DNA of 64,000 nt from Leeia aquatica (GTDB lineage Bacteria > Pseudomonadota > Gammaproteobacteria > Burkholderiales > Leeiaceae). The stretch is taken from positions 186,001-250,000 of the forward strand of contig NZ_JABAIM010000003.1 of the NCBI RefSeq assembly GCF_012641365.1, given 5' to 3'. Positions 17,935 through 27,022 of the stretch are shown here, in pieces. The number at the start of each line of letters is the position of its first letter. Positions within the stretch are counted from its first letter, which is position 1. The notes below the pieces were generated by a model. That model was given only the letters and a program-made list of their open reading frames with translations, made no database searches and had not been told where the DNA came from. Made by a program: the position numbers and the translations under genes.

Positions 17935-18444
17935 ATGATCAAGCCGCTTGCAATTACCGTAGCACTGCTCGCCTTGCAACCGAGCTGGATCATGGCAGCC
18001 ACACCTTTGGCTACCCGGATTGAACTCGCACTACGTTGCAAGGCGGATCCTCTGGACGCTCAAGATCCTGCAACCCGGAAATGGTTACGACAGCAGGGCG
18101 TGCAATTCATCAATCATGACCCTGAAGGCCCACCAGATCAGGTCTTTCGCTTCAAGTCACCGATCACTATCGCTGGGGTTCGCATCAAGACCTTGTACTA
18201 TCAGGCTGATAGCGGCGGGATCTTTATGGCTGAGTTCGACGGCGACGCGACGCAGTTGGCACAGTCATTGCGTCTGAAACCCCATACCGGCAGTAACCAG
18301 CAACGCCGGGAAGATGGCTATGGCTTACTGGATGCCCGCTTTATCGATCACACGGCAGGGCCGGGAGTCATGCAGCAGGTGGTCGGACCACTTACAGCCA
18401 ACCCTAAACGCTACGGTTGGGCTTGCCACTTTCACGATGGCTGA
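17935..18444 (+). CDS. Hypothetical secreted protein
   Basis: An unrecognised 169-residue protein with a signal peptide from ATG 17935 (IKPLAITVALLALQPSWIMAA). The frame is open further upstream, overlapping the previous gene, but only this start puts the signal at the N-terminus, and AAAGG lies about 9 bases before it. The mature part holds two cysteines (LRCKADP and the near-terminal WACHFHDG). Its last 13 bases overlap the convergent sgrR. Function unknown. Confidence 0.65.
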   Translation: MIKPLAITVALLALQPSWIMAATPLATRIELALRCKADPLDAQDPATRKWLRQQGVQFINHDPEGPPDQVFRFKSPITIAGVRIKTLYYQADSGGIFMAEFDGDATQLAQSLRLKPHTGSNQQRREDGYGLLDARFIDHTAGPGVMQQVVGPLTANPKRYGWACHFHDG

Positions 18445-20105
18445 GTGCTGTCTCCTCGCACCCACAGCTTGCTGAAATCCACCCAGCCATTGTTACCGGG
18501 CTTGGCTCCGGCCAGCCATGGCGCCGGGTGAAGGCAATTGGCTTCATGCGATAACGGTAGCAACCAGCCCTCCTGGATCAGATGGCTGGCTTCCTGTTGA
18601 AAACCCGCCAGTTGCTCGGCCTGCCCCGGCATTGCCTGGATCCTGGCCAAAGCCCGCCACAGTGCTTGCTGCCGCAGTGGTGGTAAATGCTCAATGATAT
18701 TACCGCCCAGCCATTCATACAGGCTGAATATGGTATCTTCGGACAAGATCTCCCCTTGCAAGGTCAGGTCTGCCCGTGGAAAGCCAGTACCTTCCTGTAG
18801 TAATGCGGCATTGCGCTGCAGAACTGTCAGTGTGATGCCCGCCATGCTCAGCCGCTGACGAATGCGCGGCAATAACACACTGGCCTGCGGCACCCCGAAA
18901 TGCTGCAGGGTCAAAACCTGTGCGGGGGGGCGGCTTATCCGCCCGGCTGGCGTGCCCTCCATAGGTGGCCAACTCGCTAGCAAATGGTGGGCCGGGCGCC
19001 GCCAGACCTCGTCGTCCGCCACCAGCGGGGGATGCGACAGCAACGCTGCCAGCTGTTGTCTCTGATTGTCGTCCGGTTCGCCCAAAATCAGGTAATGACA
19101 GCCCTCCGGCCAATGCAGTCCCTCACTGTGGACCGGCTGACCCTCTTCCTGCTGCCAGACAAGATCATAGGGCGCCGGGTAATCCGGCAGGTCCAGAATC
19201 CACAGCTCGATCTGCTCCAGCAGCGGTGCACCACGATGGTGATAGGGCATGGCCTGCAACAGCAAGCGCCCCGGATGCCGCTGCAGCAAGCGCCACGGTC
19301 CACTGCCAACCGGCAGCTCTCCAAAATGACGTCGGCGGCGACGCGGCACGATGGACGCCGGGCCATTGGCCAGGCAGTGCGGCCATAGCCAGTCTGGCCG
19401 CTCCAGCTCGCAACTGAAGCCAAGCGCATCGTGGCAGACCACCCGCCGCAGATGCCTGTATTGCCACTGCGCCGGGCCCGGCTCATCCCGCAAGCGCAGC
19501 AGGGTTTCCATCACGGCTGTACTATCCAGCACGCTGCCATCATGAAATTGCAGGCGGGGGCGTAACCAGAAACGCCAGCACTGCCCCTGCTGCTGTGCCT
19601 CCCAGTGGTGTGCCAGTGAACCAACCAGCCCGCGTTGTGGGTCCACCTCCAGCAAACGGTCAAACAGCTGCCGCACCAGATTGGCTTCCAGCCAGAACGC
19701 CACCGTCAGCGGGTCCAGCGATTTGAGCGCGCGAGGCAAGGGAATACGCAGCCGGGAACCGGCATCGTGCTGCGCCAGCAAGCGCGGCAGGCTATCCAGC
19801 CATTGCTGCCGCTCTGCAGCAGGCAGGCGCTGCAATACCTGCGACAGTGCGCCTTGCTGCAGCAACTGTTGCAGCTCCTGCTCCAGTTGCTGCAGCGCCT
19901 TGCCATGCAGCTGCAAGGTAGAGCGCACCCCGCGTCCACGGCCCGCTTGCCAGGTCAACCAGCCCTCGCCCTGCATGCGCCCCAGCAGTTGCCGGGCGTG
20001 CCGCTCGCTGACACACAGTTGCGCAGCCAGCTCCGGCAAGCCGGGCTGAACCGGTTGCTCACCGTAGGTCTGATACAGTTTCTGGAAGTAGCGTGCCAGC
20101 GACAT
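18432..20105 (-). CDS. sgrR: SgrR-family transcriptional regulator
   Basis: A 557-residue regulator built as a winged helix N-terminus (residues about 1-110, with ELAAQLCVSERHARQLLGRMQ) joined to a solute-binding-protein-like domain (about 150-430, with HDGSVLDSTAVMETLLRLRDEPGP). This is the unusual SgrR layout: a periplasmic-binding fold used in the cytoplasm as a ligand sensor. In E. coli, SgrR responds to sugar-phosphate stress and sits beside the sugar exporter setA. Here it is divergent from an MFS transporter, so a similar sensor/exporter pair is likely. The ligand is not readable, and I see no SgrS-like RNA in the 98-base gap. Confidence 0.85.
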   Translation of the reverse strand: MSLARYFQKLYQTYGEQPVQPGLPELAAQLCVSERHARQLLGRMQGEGWLTWQAGRGRGVRSTLQLHGKALQQLEQELQQLLQQGALSQVLQRLPAAERQQWLDSLPRLLAQHDAGSRLRIPLPRALKSLDPLTVAFWLEANLVRQLFDRLLEVDPQRGLVGSLAHHWEAQQQGQCWRFWLRPRLQFHDGSVLDSTAVMETLLRLRDEPGPAQWQYRHLRRVVCHDALGFSCELERPDWLWPHCLANGPASIVPRRRRRHFGELPVGSGPWRLLQRHPGRLLLQAMPYHHRGAPLLEQIELWILDLPDYPAPYDLVWQQEEGQPVHSEGLHWPEGCHYLILGEPDDNQRQQLAALLSHPPLVADDEVWRRPAHHLLASWPPMEGTPAGRISRPPAQVLTLQHFGVPQASVLLPRIRQRLSMAGITLTVLQRNAALLQEGTGFPRADLTLQGEILSEDTIFSLYEWLGGNIIEHLPPLRQQALWRALARIQAMPGQAEQLAGFQQEASHLIQEGWLLPLSHEANCLHPAPWLAGAKPGNNGWVDFSKLWVRGDSTQPS

Positions 20106-20203
20106 GAGGTAAAAAGCAGAACAGAACCCTTGCTTTAGCCCTTATTTTCATTCCGCTTATTGTTGCACACTTGCCCGGTCATTACACACCTCAAAAGTCC
20201 ACT

Positions 20204-21397
20204 ATGACCGCCATCCGTCTGCTTCTGCTATGCCAAGCCTTGTTGGTGCTCAGCCGCGCGCTAACCCAGCCGCTGTTTGTCCTGTTGCTGCACCGCCAGC
20301 ACCTCTCCACCGAATGGATCGGCCTAATTCTTTCCCTGTGCGGGGTCAGCGCCACCTTGATTGGCTTGTATGGGGGGCATCTGGCAGACCGCATGGGGCC
20401 GGCCCGGCTGCTGCGCAGCATGGTACTGCTGATTGCGCTGACCTTGCCGGCCCTGACACTCTCACCGCATCCCGCCATGTCCGCCCTCCTCATCTTGAGC
20501 GTGGACAGTGCCATGAGTGTCATCCTGGTGTCGTTCAAGGCCATGCTGGCACGCTGGATTACAACCGAGGAGCGGCCCAAGGTCTACGCCACCGGCTACC
20601 TGCTCTCCAACATCATGTTCTCGCTTGGACCGCTTTTGGGACTGCAGCTGGCCGGCCTGCAGTTTGCCATTCCCTTCTGGCTGGGAGGCATCAGTGTGGG
20701 TCTGACCTTGCCTGTGCTGCGACAGCTCCGCAGGTTTCCTGTCCAGCACGATGCCGATGTCCGCAGTACGGCCCGTTTCGTTGACACTCTCAGCCGCTTG
20801 CGCCAGGACCACGTGCTGGTGTGCTACACCTTGGTCAGTTTCTGCCACTCGATGATCTATGGCCGGTTCAGCGCCTGGCTGATGCTGTGGCTGCTGGACC
20901 ATTGCAGCCCCATGCTCAGCCAGCGCTACCTCACCAGCATGATCCTGACCAATACGCTCGGCGTCGTCTTGCTGCAGTACCCGGTCAGCCGCTGGCTGTT
21001 GCGGGGTCATCTGGCACGATGGTTACTGTGGGCCAGCCTGTGCCTGCTGCCCGCTTTGTGGATATTGCAGGTCTCCACCAGCCTGCCGATGATGTGCGCG
21101 GCCATCCTGCTGTTCACCTTGGCTGAGCTGGTACTGGTACCCGCAGAATACCAGCTGATCGACCAGATTGCCCCGGCTGATGCGCGTGGGGCCTACTATG
21201 GTGCCAGCCAGCTGTCGATGCTGGGTGCGGCGCTCAGCCCGGTACTGTGTGGCGCCTTGCTGAAGTGGGGCGGGAACACGGCCCTGTTTCTATCACTGCA
21301 AGGCATCGCCATCGCGGGTGTCATGCTGCTGTTACTGGGCTTGCGCCTGCAACAGCAACGTACGCAACCGGTCCCGGTGACGGCTGCTCCGGGCTGA
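20204..21397 (+). CDS. MFS efflux transporter, divergent from sgrR
   Basis: Inner-membrane major-facilitator protein of 397 residues with about twelve hydrophobic helices. The family loop between helices 2 and 3 is visible as GGHLADRMGPARLLRS, a good match to the G-x-L-a-D-r-x-G-r-k motif. The layout resembles the MdtG/MdtH/YdeE drug-efflux group. ATG 20204 is used; a GTG further up adds 11 residues without a helix. Being divergent from sgrR with a 98-base shared control region, it is the most likely SgrR target, perhaps exporting a sugar or toxic metabolite. Substrate unknown. Confidence 0.85.
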   Translation: MTAIRLLLLCQALLVLSRALTQPLFVLLLHRQHLSTEWIGLILSLCGVSATLIGLYGGHLADRMGPARLLRSMVLLIALTLPALTLSPHPAMSALLILSVDSAMSVILVSFKAMLARWITTEERPKVYATGYLLSNIMFSLGPLLGLQLAGLQFAIPFWLGGISVGLTLPVLRQLRRFPVQHDADVRSTARFVDTLSRLRQDHVLVCYTLVSFCHSMIYGRFSAWLMLWLLDHCSPMLSQRYLTSMILTNTLGVVLLQYPVSRWLLRGHLARWLLWASLCLLPALWILQVSTSLPMMCAAILLFTLAELVLVPAEYQLIDQIAPADARGAYYGASQLSMLGAALSPVLCGALLKWGGNTALFLSLQGIAIAGVMLLLLGLRLQQQRTQPVPVTAAPG

Positions 21398-21485
21398 CAT
21401 GACGAGCGGTGCTTGCCCAAACCAGGCGTGCCGCATACCATGCCCACTGCCCCCCGGCTAAGTCAAACTGGTATTGGAGTATGGT

Positions 21486-22496
21486 ATGCACGGCTTGCTG
21501 CGGGCACCCGCGCTGGCGTCGCTTGCCCTCATGGCAAGCACCGTCGCCCACGCGCTCACCCCCGCCATCATTTACGATCAGGGCGGTAAATTCGACAAAG
21601 GTTTTAACGAATCGGCTTTTGTAGGTGCGGAGAAATTCCGCGCCGAGAGCAAAATCAGTTTTCTGGAAGCCATGGCCACCCATGAAAACAACGCGGAAAA
21701 CCAGATTCGCAACATGATCCAGAAGGGCGCAGACCACATCATCCTGATTGGTTTCACCTTCTCGGATGCCGTGGCCAAAACCAGCAAGGAATTCCCCAAG
21801 GTTCGCTTCACGCTGGTAGACAGCGTGGTGGAAGGCCCCAATGTGCAGTCGATTGTGTTCAAGGAGCATGAGGGGTCTTATCTGGTCGGCATGGCAGCGG
21901 CCTATGGCAGCAAAACCAGCAAGCTGGGCTTCATCACCGCCATGGACATTCCGATGCTGCAGGCGTTTGGCTGCGGTTATGCCCAAGGGGCCAAACAGGT
22001 GCGCGGCAATATTGAAGTGTTCACCAGCACCATCGGCACCACCGGCGAGGCATTCAGCAATCCACCCAAAGCAGCGCTGCTGGCCAAGAAGCAGATCGAG
22101 AAAGGCGCCGATGTGGTGTATGCCGCAGCAGGGGCTAGCGGCTTGGGCACGCTGCGGGTGGCCCGCGACACCAATACCTTTGCCATTGGCGTGGACAGTA
22201 ACCAGAACTGGATGCTACCAGGCCGCGTGCTGACCTCCATGGTCAAGCGCATCGACACCGCGGTCTATCAGGCCTTGACCAGCTCCAGCAAAGGCAGCTG
22301 GAAGCCGGGCATTCTGAAACTGGGCCTGAAGGAAGGAGGGGTGGACTGGTCGCTGGACACGTACAACGCCAGCCTGATCAGCCCCGCCACCAAGGCGGCC
22401 GTGGAACAGGCCAGGAAGAACATCATCGAGGGCAAAACCCGGGTGGTGGATTTCCGTGAGGGCAACAGTTGCCCCGTTGCGCTCACGCCGATGTAA
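21486..22496 (+). CDS. BMP/Med-family substrate-binding protein
   Basis: Periplasmic binding protein of the basic membrane protein (BmpA/Med) family, 336 residues from ATG 21486, which has GGAG 6 bases upstream. The signal peptide (LASLALMASTVAHA) has no lipobox Cys, so unlike many relatives it should be soluble. Family motifs seen: DQGGKFDKGFNESAFVGAEKF, NQIRNMIQKGADHIILIGF, EHEGSYLVGMAAA, and GADVVYAAAGASGLGTL. Relatives bind nucleosides through guanosine/adenosine-type pockets and feed ABC permeases, but no permease gene is nearby. A hairpin follows the stop. Confidence 0.9.
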   Translation: MHGLLRAPALASLALMASTVAHALTPAIIYDQGGKFDKGFNESAFVGAEKFRAESKISFLEAMATHENNAENQIRNMIQKGADHIILIGFTFSDAVAKTSKEFPKVRFTLVDSVVEGPNVQSIVFKEHEGSYLVGMAAAYGSKTSKLGFITAMDIPMLQAFGCGYAQGAKQVRGNIEVFTSTIGTTGEAFSNPPKAALLAKKQIEKGADVVYAAAGASGLGTLRVARDTNTFAIGVDSNQNWMLPGRVLTSMVKRIDTAVYQALTSSSKGSWKPGILKLGLKEGGVDWSLDTYNASLISPATKAAVEQARKNIIEGKTRVVDFREGNSCPVALTPM

Positions 22497-22504
22497 CACA
22501 CACG

Positions 22505-22530
22505 CCGGGCTGCCCCTTGCGGCAGCCCGG
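22505..22530. terminator. Hairpin between convergent genes, candidate bidirectional terminator
   Basis: CCGGGCTGCC (22505-22514) and GGCAGCCCGG (22521-22530) form a perfect 10-bp stem with a 6-base loop, located between the stops of the BMP gene (+) and the diiron-sensor gene (-). No U-tract follows in either direction, so strength is uncertain. Confidence 0.6.
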
Positions 22531-22532
22531 TG

Positions 22533-23276
22533 CTAACGCTTGATGCCGCTGCCCACCGGCAAGGCTGCAAACCAGTTGATGAAGCGCATCACATCCGACC
22601 CCTGATACACCGCGCCATGTTGCGGGCACATCATGTCCGGGTTCAGCTTGGCGGCACGCTCGCACCAGTCCAGCTTGGCTTCGGTCGAACCCATCCAGCG
22701 CCGGTGGAAGCCTTCTGCATGGCGAATGTGCTGGTCAAACTCGGTAACGAACAGACCCCCATCCTCCTCAGGCAGCAGCGCTGCGCCCACATCCCCGGAA
22801 AACAGGATACGGGCGGCCGAGTCATACAGCTGCATATTGCCAGACGAGTGCAGGTAGTGGGCCGGAACCGCCTGCAGCTCCAGCTGACCGTGACGGAAGC
22901 TCATTCCTTCATCCGGAATGGGAATCAGCGTCTGATCGTCCCCCCCAAAATGTGGAATGAAGGTGGCCCACAGGCGGCTGATATAGCAATGCAGTTGCGG
23001 GTTGAAGTCCAGCCACAAGCCCAGCGAGGAAATGATGTCCGGGTCTTGGTGCGAGGCAAACAGGCTGCGGATCGACAGCGGGTCCGCCACCGCGCTGATA
23101 GCAGAGAACACCGCCGGGAAAATTTCGCTGCCACCTGGATCGGTCAGCAGATTGTCGTTGCCACTGGAGATCAGGTATTCATTGGTATCAATCACATAAC
23201 CGTGTTTGTCCGGGTCGCGTGCGATCAGTGTCCAGCGATGATCGCCTTGCTGGAAAATGACGGTTGCCTGTTTCAT
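22533..23276 (-). CDS. Diiron oxygen-binding protein of the ODP/flavodiiron MBL family
   Basis: A 247-residue metallo-beta-lactamase-fold protein without the flavodoxin domain of flavodiiron NO/O2 reductases. Metal ligands can be placed: HQDPD in SLFASHQDPDII (the H-x-E/D-x-D pattern), PAHYLHSSGNMQ, FSGDVG, and CPQHGAVY. This matches the ODP group described from Treponema, in which the diiron site binds O2 and signals to chemotaxis proteins. It starts with ATG 23276 that overlaps the stop of the upstream chemoreceptor-tip gene (ATGA), so the two are translationally coupled. An FNR-type box lies ahead of the pair. An enzymatic hydrolase role is possible but less likely given the partner. Confidence 0.8.
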   Translation of the reverse strand: MKQATVIFQQGDHRWTLIARDPDKHGYVIDTNEYLISSGNDNLLTDPGGSEIFPAVFSAISAVADPLSIRSLFASHQDPDIISSLGLWLDFNPQLHCYISRLWATFIPHFGGDDQTLIPIPDEGMSFRHGQLELQAVPAHYLHSSGNMQLYDSAARILFSGDVGAALLPEEDGGLFVTEFDQHIRHAEGFHRRWMGSTEAKLDWCERAAKLNPDMMCPQHGAVYQGSDVMRFINWFAALPVGSGIKR

Positions 23277-23875
23277 GCTTGCCTCCCCAAACCATCATGC
23301 AATGCGGCCAGGGCCGGAACAATGGCCTGGATGTTCTGGTCAAAATCCTGCGAGACTTCACTGAGCTGGTTGCTGTAGGCGGCACCGTAGGCCGCCTCAA
23401 TCTTGGCGGAGCGGGAAATGGCAATGCCAAACTGGCAGATCTTCTGGGCGTCATCCAGCTTGACCTGCAATTCGCGTCGATACTGGCGAATGTCGGTTCG
23501 GATGCGGGAGAAAGCCTGCTTCTGCTGACCTAACCGCTGCTTTAATGCTCCGCAGTGCTCACCAGACAACACATTGGCGGCTTGCATCAGCTTGGCCCGC
23601 CGCTCTTGTCGCAGCAGGTCGGTGATCAGGGCCACCGAGCGATAGGCATCCTGCTTCAGCAGTTGCATGACCCGGGTCAGCTCCACCGACAAGACCCGCA
23701 GTTCTTTGGAGATGACACTGAAGCCCAGCGCGGCGCGTCCTGCCCGGTTGGCCAGCAAGATGGCATTCAGGGCCATGATATTGATCTGGAAGGCGATGAC
23801 CACCACCTCCTTGATGCCCTCATTGAGATGCACCATATCGACCAGTTCGGTTGCAGCAGCAGATTGCTCGGACAT
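23273..23875 (-). CDS. Stand-alone chemoreceptor signalling-tip-like protein
   Basis: A 200-residue soluble protein with no membrane helix. Residues about 20-72 resemble the hairpin tip of methyl-accepting chemotaxis proteins: IAFQINIMALNAILLANRAG-GFSVISKELRVLS parallels the canonical IAFQTNLLALNA-E-ARAGE-GRGFAVVA-EVR-LA. Several tip residues are changed, notably the Glu pair, so binding to CheA/CheW may be altered. The rest is helical and Gln/Arg-rich and ends ALAALHDGLGRQA. Its stop overlaps the start of the ODP gene (ATGA). Together they look like a split oxygen receptor. The FNR-type box at 23949 lies 74 bases upstream of the start. Confidence 0.7.
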   Translation of the reverse strand: MSEQSAAATELVDMVHLNEGIKEVVVIAFQINIMALNAILLANRAGRAALGFSVISKELRVLSVELTRVMQLLKQDAYRSVALITDLLRQERRAKLMQAANVLSGEHCGALKQRLGQQKQAFSRIRTDIRQYRRELQVKLDDAQKICQFGIAISRSAKIEAAYGAAYSNQLSEVSQDFDQNIQAIVPALAALHDGLGRQA

Positions 23876-23948
23876 CGGCTTACCCCGGCAGGTAACAGCT
23901 TCAGTCTAGCAAATGAGAAAAATTTTGCTGTGCGGCGCGCAGCCCGGC

Positions 23949-23962
23949 TTGATCCGGATCAA
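23949..23962 (-). promoter_or_regulatory. FNR/ANR-type box ahead of the oxygen-sensor pair
   Basis: TTGATccggATCAA is a perfect match to the FNR consensus TTGAT-N4-ATCAA. It overlaps the 3' end of mgsA and lies upstream of the chemoreceptor-tip gene on the minus strand. An extended -10 (TGC-TAGACT, -10 at 23903-23908) gives a start near 23896, placing the box about 60 bases upstream, close to the class I position. Confidence 0.65.
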
Positions 23963-24339
23963 GTCACCGCAGGCAAGCGCACCAGCAGGGCGTGTGCTGT
24001 CGCCAGATTAGTGGCCAGCGCCACATTGTGAACATCGCACACCCGCAGCAGGGCAGTGATGTCTGGTTCGTGCGGCTGCGCCTGCAGCGGATCGCGCAGG
24101 AACAAGACCATGTCCACCCGCCCCTCAGCCGCCCAGGCACCAATCTGCTGGTCGCCACCGAGCGGGCCGGACAGCAGCCCCTCCACCGGCAGGCCAGTAC
24201 CTTCACGAATACGCTGACTGGTGGTGCCAGTACCGATCAGGCGATGCGGGCGCAGCAGCGCTGCGTGCGCCCGTACCAGCGCTACCATGTCATCCTTCTT
24301 GCGATCGTGCGCAATCAGGGCAATGGTCAGCCGCTTCAT
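23959..24339 (-). CDS. mgsA: Methylglyoxal synthase
   Basis: Converts dihydroxyacetone phosphate to methylglyoxal and phosphate, a bypass of lower glycolysis used when phosphate is short or sugar phosphates build up. At 126 residues it is slightly short for the family (about 130-150) but all motifs are present: [21 protein letters not shown] for phosphate binding, [12 protein letters not shown] with the catalytic Asp, [15 protein letters not shown] and [15 protein letters not shown] 24339 overlaps the stop of pyk (ATGA), so it is translated with pyruvate kinase. The FNR-type box at 23949 overlaps its 3' end. Confidence 0.95.
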   Translation of the reverse strand: MKRLTIALIAHDRKKDDMVALVRAHAALLRPHRLIGTGTTSQRIREGTGLPVEGLLSGPLGGDQQIGAWAAEGRVDMVLFLRDPLQAQPHEPDITALLRVCDVHNVALATNLATAHALLVRLPAVT

Positions 24340-25805
24340 GCCGTTTTGCGGGGTTTACGCTTCGGCGCCGCCGGTGCGTCGAGACCATGGCCCACACGCA
24401 CAATCTTCATGGTATTGGTACCACCCGGCTTGCCCAGGGGCTCGCCATTGGTGATGACGATGGCGTCGCCCACCTCTACCAGCCCGGCTTCCAGCAGCTT
24501 GCGCTCGGCATCGGCCAGCAAGGCATCCCGGTCCACATAATTGGCTTCCAGCAGCAAGGTGCTGACATCCCGGTACAGCGCCAAACGGCGACGGGTACTT
24601 TCCTGCGGCGTCAGTGCAATGATCGGCACTCCGGCGTTCAGGCGGCTCATCCACAGGGCGGTCGAGCCCGATTCGGTCAGCGCGGCAATGGCCTTGACCT
24701 TGAGATGGTGCGCAGTAAACAGCGCCGCCATGGCAATCGACTGGTCGATGCGGGTGAAGGTGCGGTTGAGGAAATCGGTATCCAGCGTGATATGGGCCGA
24801 TTTTTCCGCTTCCACGCAGATGCGGGCCATCGCGGTCACGGTCTCGATCGGGAACTGGCCGGACGCGGTTTCGGCGGACAGCATCACCGCATCGGTGCCG
24901 TCCAGCACGGCATTGGCCACATCCGACACTTCGGCACGGGTCGGTACCGGGCTGGAGATCATCGACTCCATCATTTGCGTCGCCGTGATCGACAGCTTGT
25001 TATGCTCGCGGGCCATGCGGATCAGCTTCTTCTGTACCGCAGGCACCGCCGCATCACCGATTTCCACCGCCAGATCGCCACGCGCCACCATCACGCCGTC
25101 ACAGGCTTGCAGCAGGTCTTCCAGGTCGCGTACCGCTTCGGTGCGCTCCACTTTGGCGATCATCTGCGCATGGCCACCCGCAGCGCGCATCAGCTCACGC
25201 GCCATATACATGTCGGCGCCGTTCTTGGGGAAGGAGACGGCGATGAAGTCGGCCTCAAACGCCACCGCAGTCTTGATGTCTTCCATGTCCTTGGCGGTCA
25301 GCGCTGGCGCGGTCAGCCCGCCGCCCAGCTTGTTGATGCCCTTCTTGTTGCTGAGCACCCCGCCGTGTACCACGGTGCAATGCACTTCGCTGTTGCGCAC
25401 ATCTTCCACCCGCAGCTCAATGCGGCCATCGTCCAGCAGCAGGGTATCGCCCTCGGTCACATCATTGACCAGTTCCTTGTAGTCCAGCCCGACCCGGTTC
25501 AAATCACCGCTGGTTGCATGCGCATCGAGGATGAAGCGCTCGCCGTTGTTCAGGTGAACCTTGCCTTCGACAAAAGTGCCGATACGGATCTTCGGCCCCT
25601 GCAGGTCCGCCATCACGCCGACATCACAACCCAGTCGGGCGGCGATTTCGCGTACCAGCCGTACCCGCTGGGTATGCTCTTCGGCCGTGCCGTGCGAGAA
25701 ATTGATGCGGACGACGTTCACGCCAGCCTTGAGCATGCCCTCCAGGGCTTCCGGGCTGGTGCTGGACGGGCCAAGGGTGGCAACAATCTTGGTTTTACGG
25801 AACAT
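24336..25805 (-). CDS. pyk: Pyruvate kinase
   Basis: Glycolytic enzyme making pyruvate and ATP from phosphoenolpyruvate, 489 residues. The N-terminal [11 protein letters not shown], the K+/Mg2+ site region around [10 protein letters not shown], the active-site signature [17 protein letters not shown] with the catalytic Lys, [10 protein letters not shown] and [11 protein letters not shown] are all present. The B domain (about 70-170) and the C-terminal regulatory domain with [14 protein letters not shown] follow. The C-terminus is Lys/Pro-rich (PKRKPRKT). It is the first gene of a pyk-mgsA pair with a 4-base ATGA overlap. I saw no HexR-type site directly ahead of it, unlike gap. Confidence 0.97.
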   Translation of the reverse strand: MFRKTKIVATLGPSSTSPEALEGMLKAGVNVVRINFSHGTAEEHTQRVRLVREIAARLGCDVGVMADLQGPKIRIGTFVEGKVHLNNGERFILDAHATSGDLNRVGLDYKELVNDVTEGDTLLLDDGRIELRVEDVRNSEVHCTVVHGGVLSNKKGINKLGGGLTAPALTAKDMEDIKTAVAFEADFIAVSFPKNGADMYMARELMRAAGGHAQMIAKVERTEAVRDLEDLLQACDGVMVARGDLAVEIGDAAVPAVQKKLIRMAREHNKLSITATQMMESMISSPVPTRAEVSDVANAVLDGTDAVMLSAETASGQFPIETVTAMARICVEAEKSAHITLDTDFLNRTFTRIDQSIAMAALFTAHHLKVKAIAALTESGSTALWMSRLNAGVPIIALTPQESTRRRLALYRDVSTLLLEANYVDRDALLADAERKLLEAGLVEVGDAIVITNGEPLGKPGGTNTMKIVRVGHGLDAPAAPKRKPRKTA

Positions 25806-25899
25806 GGCTGATTACGCGCCCTTAGCGCGCCTCCTGGCTTCGGGCTGGACGGATGGTCGGCAGGCCCGTGGAACGGAAACCGGGCGCGGGTAAGCGCCG

Positions 25900-25966
25900 G
25901 TCAAATAAAAAGAAGGGCACAAGACAGACAGCGTTTCCCCCCAGAAACACTGGCCACCCCGTGCCC
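25900..25966 (-). terminator. Rho-independent terminator of gap
   Basis: Read on the minus strand just after gap: outer stem GGGCAC/GTGCCC (25961-25966 with 25915-25920) encloses an inner 9-bp stem (25944-25952 with 25929-25937, one G-U), then the U-rich run TTCTTTTTATTTG (25902-25914). Confidence 0.7.
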
Positions 25967-26005
25967 CCCACTCGTGAACCGGTCATGTGACGCTGTTCGC
26001 GTCGC

Positions 26006-27022
26006 TCAGCCCGCTGCCTTCATCAAGGCAACGGTGGTATCCAGCATGCGGTTGGAGAAACCCCACTCGTTGTCATACCAGCTCGACACCTTGACCAGAC
26101 GGCCTTCAGATACCTTGGTCAAGGTAGCATCAAAGATGCTGGAATGCGGGTTGTGGTTGAAATCCACTGACACCAGCGGAGCGGTGTTGTACGCCAGAAT
26201 GCCCTTCAGCTCGCCTTCCGCGGCGGCCTTCAGCACGGCATTGACTTCATCCGCCGTGGTATCCCGGGCGGCGACAAAGGTCAGATCCACCAGCGACACA
26301 TTAATAGTAGGCACGCGCACGGCAAAGCCATCCAGTTTGCCATTCAGTTCCGGCAACACCAGACCGACGGCAGCGGCGGCGCCAGTCTTGGTCGGGATCA
26401 TCGACGATACTGCCGAACGGGCGCGGCGCAGGTCTTCGTGGTACACATCGGTCAGCACCTGGTCATTGGTGAAGGCATGTACCGTGGTCATCAGGCCGTT
26501 CACCAGACCGATCTTCTCGTGCAGCGGTTTGACCAGCGGTGCCAGACAATTGGTGGTGCAGGAGGCATTGGAAATCACCGTGTCGCTGGCTTTCAGCACG
26601 CCATGGTTGACGCCGTAAACGACCGTCGCATCCACATCCTTGCCACCCGGCGCGGAGATGATCACCTTTTTGGCCCCCGCTTGCAGGTGCAGGCTCGCCT
26701 TTTCCTTGCTGGTGAACAGGCCGGTACATTCCAGTACCACGTCCACATTCAGCGCCTTCCACGGCAGCTCGGCCGGGTTACGCACGGCGGTGGTCAGGAT
26801 ACGGTCGCCATTGACCACCAGATATTCACCATCCACCGAGACCTGCCCCGGGAACATGCCATGGGTGGTGTCGTACTGGGTGAGGTGGGCGTTGGTGTTG
26901 GCATTGCCCAGATCGTTGATGGCCACGATTTCGATATCGTGCTTCTTGCCGCCTTCGTACAGGGCCCGCAGTACATTGCGGCCAATGCGGCCATAGCCGT
27001 TGATGGCAACCCGGATGCTCAT
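26006..27022 (-). CDS. gap: Glyceraldehyde-3-phosphate dehydrogenase, type I
   Basis: Phosphorylating NAD-dependent GAPDH of 338 residues from ATG 27022, which has GGAGG 5 bases upstream; an in-frame GTG at 27034 overlaps that site. The Rossmann start is [18 protein letters not shown], the catalytic Cys lies in [12 protein letters not shown], followed by HAFTNDQ, the [16 protein letters not shown]-loop and the final [13 protein letters not shown] single isolated gene with its own terminator (25900-25966) and a HexR-type palindrome in a 321-base upstream region (27187-27201), suggesting control by keto-deoxy-phosphogluconate-responsive HexR. Confidence 0.97.
   Translation of the reverse strand: MSIRVAINGYGRIGRNVLRALYEGGKKHDIEIVAINDLGNANTNAHLTQYDTTHGMFPGQVSVDGEYLVVNGDRILTTAVRNPAELPWKALNVDVVLECTGLFTSKEKASLHLQAGAKKVIISAPGGKDVDATVVYGVNHGVLKASDTVISNASCTTNCLAPLVKPLHEKIGLVNGLMTTVHAFTNDQVLTDVYHEDLRRARSAVSSMIPTKTGAAAAVGLVLPELNGKLDGFAVRVPTINVSLVDLTFVAARDTTADEVNAVLKAAAEGELKGILAYNTAPLVSVDFNHNPHSSIFDATLTKVSEGRLVKVSSWYDNEWGFSNRMLDTTVALMKAAG

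Noticed and set aside
24387-25811. 474-codon frame opposite pyk
   Set aside because: Antisense to an intact pyruvate kinase; His/Arg/Gln-rich without motifs or ribosome site.
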